Assembly (NCBI GenBank): GCA_031284765.1
Contig: JAITXK010000203.1
Span: forward strand, 1-7,984
Direction: 5' to 3'
Origin: Candidatus Symbiothrix sp.
Lineage (GTDB): Bacteria > Bacteroidota > Bacteroidia > Bacteroidales > Azobacteroidaceae
DNA: 7,984 nucleotides
Shown here: piece by piece, positions 6,926 to 7,984 of the stretch
Layout of the letters: every line of letters starts with the position of its first letter
How positions within the stretch are numbered: position 1 is the first letter of the stretch
Notes under the pieces: generated by a model
Told to the model about the DNA's origin: nothing
Database searches by the model: none
The model's input: the letters and a program-made list of their open reading frames with translations, nothing else
Position numbers and translations under genes: made by a program

Positions 6926-7677
6926 AAACTTTTGCGTTTTAACAGGTAACGCGCAATCAAATTACAGACTGCCGTCAGAATAAACAACACAAGCGCCATT
7001 AAAAAGAACATACCGGAATGAACCTGATGGAAGGAATCGAACGAAAACAGTAATTCACTGGTCATCGTATGTCCCAACAGCATGACTACGATGAGCGTTT
7101 CTCCCAACGCCCGTCCAAAAGCCAGAAAATAAGCCGCAAAAAACTCCTTACGAATGGAAGGAAGTGTGATTTTGAAAATTACCGTTATGGGAATAGCGCC
7201 CAAACTATAAGCGCCCATTCGCTCGTTATGCACACGGTCTATGGCGCCAAGAAGCATATTTGAAGTGTATGGAACAATCATCCATGCAATAACCAAGGCC
7301 ACCGAAAAAGGAGTTAATCCCCAGGGTTGCAACATAAAGTAACCGCAGATGCCCCAAATGACGGCCGGTATCGAACTGCCGAAATAGAAACTATTGCGTA
7401 TCCATTGCGATAAGCGTGTCCCCCGACAATATTCGCCGGCATAGATGACTACCGACAACGAAAGCGGAACAACAATCGCCAAAGACACACATGCAGTATA
7501 TAAGGAACCGGTGATCGCAGGCAACATTCCCGAATAGGACTCTACGGAATCGGAAGATAGAGCATAAATAACAAGAGTAGCAAGCATTCCAGCCGGCAAC
7601 AAGAAGACCATGCCGGCTGCGCATAATAAGATCAATTTTACTCCTAATGCTTTCAAATCTAAAATTGTTTTGTCCAT
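6922..7677 (-). CDS. pstC: PstC-like phosphate permease subunit, short form
   Basis: A 251-residue inner-membrane permease subunit with about six helices (near 15-38, 60-80, 96-116, 123-143, 179-201, 222-245). PstC-type features are GSLYTACVSLAIVVPLSLS, Y-A-G-E-Y (79-83), SSIPAVIWG (101-109) and G-R-A-L-G-E-T (188-194). The last is intact, unlike in the partner PstA. The EAA coupling loop is altered to M154-G-A-Y-S-L-G-A. The protein is shorter than typical PstC proteins of about 300 residues or more, mainly in the N-terminal half. The start is the ATG at 7675-7677, behind a short A/T-rich leader and a good -7 box. It is the first gene of the - strand series. No pstS is seen on this side, so the phosphate-binding partner is unidentified. 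Confidence 0.87.
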   Translation of the reverse strand: MDKTILDLKALGVKLILLCAAGMVFLLPAGMLATLVIYALSSDSVESYSGMLPAITGSLYTACVSLAIVVPLSLSVVIYAGEYCRGTRLSQWIRNSFYFGSSIPAVIWGICGYFMLQPWGLTPFSVALVIAWMIVPYTSNMLLGAIDRVHNERMGAYSLGAIPITVIFKITLPSIRKEFFAAYFLAFGRALGETLIVVMLLGHTMTSELLFSFDSFHQVHSGMFFLMALVLFILTAVCNLIARYLLKRKSL

Positions 7678-7721
7678 TGACTAAAAGCAATAAAAAAAAA
7701 CATAAACTGATTATTTTTCGG

Positions 7722-7729
7722 CAAAGATA
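7722..7729 (-). promoter_or_regulatory. Bacteroidota -7 promoter box for the pst-pho operon
   Basis: On the - strand this reads TATCTTTG, an exact match to TAnnTTTG, 44 bp upstream of the pstC start codon. No clear TTTG is seen at the -33 position, which would suit a promoter that depends on an activator. The predicted leader of about 35-40 nt is A/T-rich and lacks a Shine-Dalgarno sequence. Confidence 0.62.
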
Positions 7730-7736
7730 AACAGAT

Positions 7737-7746
7737 ATTTTGAAAT
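7737..7746 (-). promoter_or_regulatory. Element shared by the two divergent promoters, pstC side
   Basis: On the - strand this is ATTTCAAAAT, 7 bp upstream of the pstC -7 box. The identical ten bases occur on the + strand at 7871-7880, 6 bp upstream of the other -7 box. It could be a common regulator site or a promoter spacer element. A chance match in A/T-rich DNA is not excluded. Confidence 0.35.
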
Positions 7747-7767
7747 TTAACTACTTTATATGCCACA

Positions 7768-7785
7768 TTTTCATTCCCATGTCAT
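7768..7785 (+). promoter_or_regulatory. Possible Pho-box-like direct repeat
   Basis: Two 7-bp half-sites, TTTTCAT (7768-7774) and ATGTCAT (7779-7785), are separated by 4 bp, the same 11-bp period as the E. coli PhoB box of CTGTCAT repeats. They match CTGTCAT at 5/7 and 6/7 positions. The spacer is TCCC rather than A/T-rich. The site lies roughly 50 bp upstream of the pstC -7 box, and the repeats point toward the + strand gene. Whether PhoB-like proteins of this phylum use such a box is not something I can confirm. Confidence 0.25.
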
Positions 7786-7840
7786 TTCTGATTCCTTTTT
7801 CCGATTGGAGATGCTATTTCAAGGCTGTTTAAAAAAAATT

Positions 7841-7870
7841 ATGAAATGTTTTTGTATGTATCTGTATGTT
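7841..7870 (+). repeat. Three 10-bp-phased ATGT repeats upstream of the divergent gene
   Basis: ATGT occurs at 7846-7849, 7856-7859 and 7866-7869, exactly 10 bp apart. The last two units are TTTGTATGTA and TCTGTATGTT, sharing eight of ten bases. They lie on one face of the helix immediately upstream of the shared ATTTCAAAAT element and the -7 box. Phased direct repeats of this kind are typical binding sites of OmpR/PhoB-family regulators. Confidence 0.4.
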
Positions 7871-7894
7871 ATTTCAAAATTTCGTGTAACTTTG
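7865..7894 (+). promoter_or_regulatory. Bacteroidota-type promoter of the divergent + strand gene
   Basis: TAACTTTG at 7887-7894 matches the TAnnTTTG -7 consensus exactly. A weak -33-like TATG at 7865-7868 lies 18 bp upstream, with one mismatch to TTTG, and overlaps the third ATGT repeat. The start codon at 7929 is 34 bp downstream. The leader is A/T-rich without a Shine-Dalgarno sequence. Confidence 0.62.
7871..7880 (+). promoter_or_regulatory. Element shared by the two divergent promoters, + strand side
   Basis: ATTTCAAAAT lies 6 bp upstream of the -7 box and is identical to the - strand element in front of pstC. Similarity continues past the -7 boxes (CGGAAAATA here, CCGAAAAATA on the pstC side), so the two promoter cores resemble each other over about 33 bp. 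Confidence 0.35.
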
Positions 7895-7928
7895 CGGAAA
7901 ATACAGATTTTTAATATTAATTAGTTCT

Positions 7929-7984
7929 ATGAAGACATTATTGAAAAGGAAAATGTTATTTGCCTGGATGCTTCTGTTGGGGAG
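7929..7984 (+). CDS. N-terminus of an unidentified, probably exported protein (runs off the window)
   Basis: Only 18 complete codons are present: MKTLLKRKMLFAWMLLLG. Basic residues (K2, K6, R7, K8) followed by a hydrophobic stretch look like the start of a Sec signal peptide or signal anchor. The start is supported by a good Bacteroidota promoter 34 bp upstream and by the A/T-rich leader. Function cannot be read from this fragment. Sharing a divergent control region with the pst operon makes a phosphate-related exported protein (a PstS-like binding protein, a porin or a phosphatase) a reasonable guess, but nothing in the visible residues supports any one of these. Confidence 0.65.
   Translation, partial: MKTLLKRKMLFAWMLLLG

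Noticed and set aside
7691..7700. A nine-base A run near the pstC start as a phase-variation tract.
   Set aside because: It lies in the untranslated leader rather than a reading frame. A/T runs are ordinary in leaders of this phylum, and there is no repeat unit array.
7678..7928. tRNA, riboswitch or CRISPR content in the divergent intergenic region.
   Set aside because: No cloverleaf, conserved structured element or spacer-repeat pattern was found. The region is explained by two divergent promoters and short regulatory repeats.

Overview
The window looks like a chromosomal segment from a member of Bacteroidota, probably the order Bacteroidales. The evidence is two good matches to the Bacteroidota -7 promoter box (TAnnTTTG), A/T-rich leaders without Shine-Dalgarno sequences, and a moderate G+C content judged by eye. 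No genus is assigned.

Layout: positions 1-363 carry the 3' end of proA (proline synthesis) on the + strand. From 7677 down to 374, everything is on the - strand in one tightly packed series: pstC, pstA, pstB, phoU, a PhoB-like response regulator, a PhoR-like histidine kinase, a membrane-anchored metallophosphoesterase and a chorismatase-family protein. Gaps within the series are at most 20 bp and several genes overlap, so one transcript is likely. Its promoter lies near 7722-7729. A 251-bp divergent intergenic region (7678-7928) separates it from a + strand gene of which only the first 18 codons are in the window (7929-7984).

The region is a complete phosphate signalling module: a Pst-type permease and ATPase, PhoU, and the PhoB/PhoR pair. 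The kinase has two membrane helices and almost no periplasmic loop, so it probably reads phosphate status through the Pst/PhoU complex. The notable feature is erosion of the transport machinery while all frames stay open. PstB has lost the Walker A Ser/Thr, the Q-loop Gln, a signature Gly and the D-loop Asp. PstA has lost the Arg and Glu of its R-A-x-G-E-T motif. PhoU lacks parts of both acidic metal-binding motifs. No pstS is seen beside them. My main hypothesis is a Pst-derived complex kept for phosphate sensing rather than uptake, driving a co-transcribed periplasmic phosphatase and, unexpectedly, a chorismate-cleaving enzyme.

The intergenic region holds two divergent promoter cores that resemble each other beyond the -7 box, a set of 10-bp-phased ATGT repeats, and a weak Pho-box-like direct repeat. 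No RNA genes, CRISPR arrays, insertion sequences or convincing hairpin terminators were seen.
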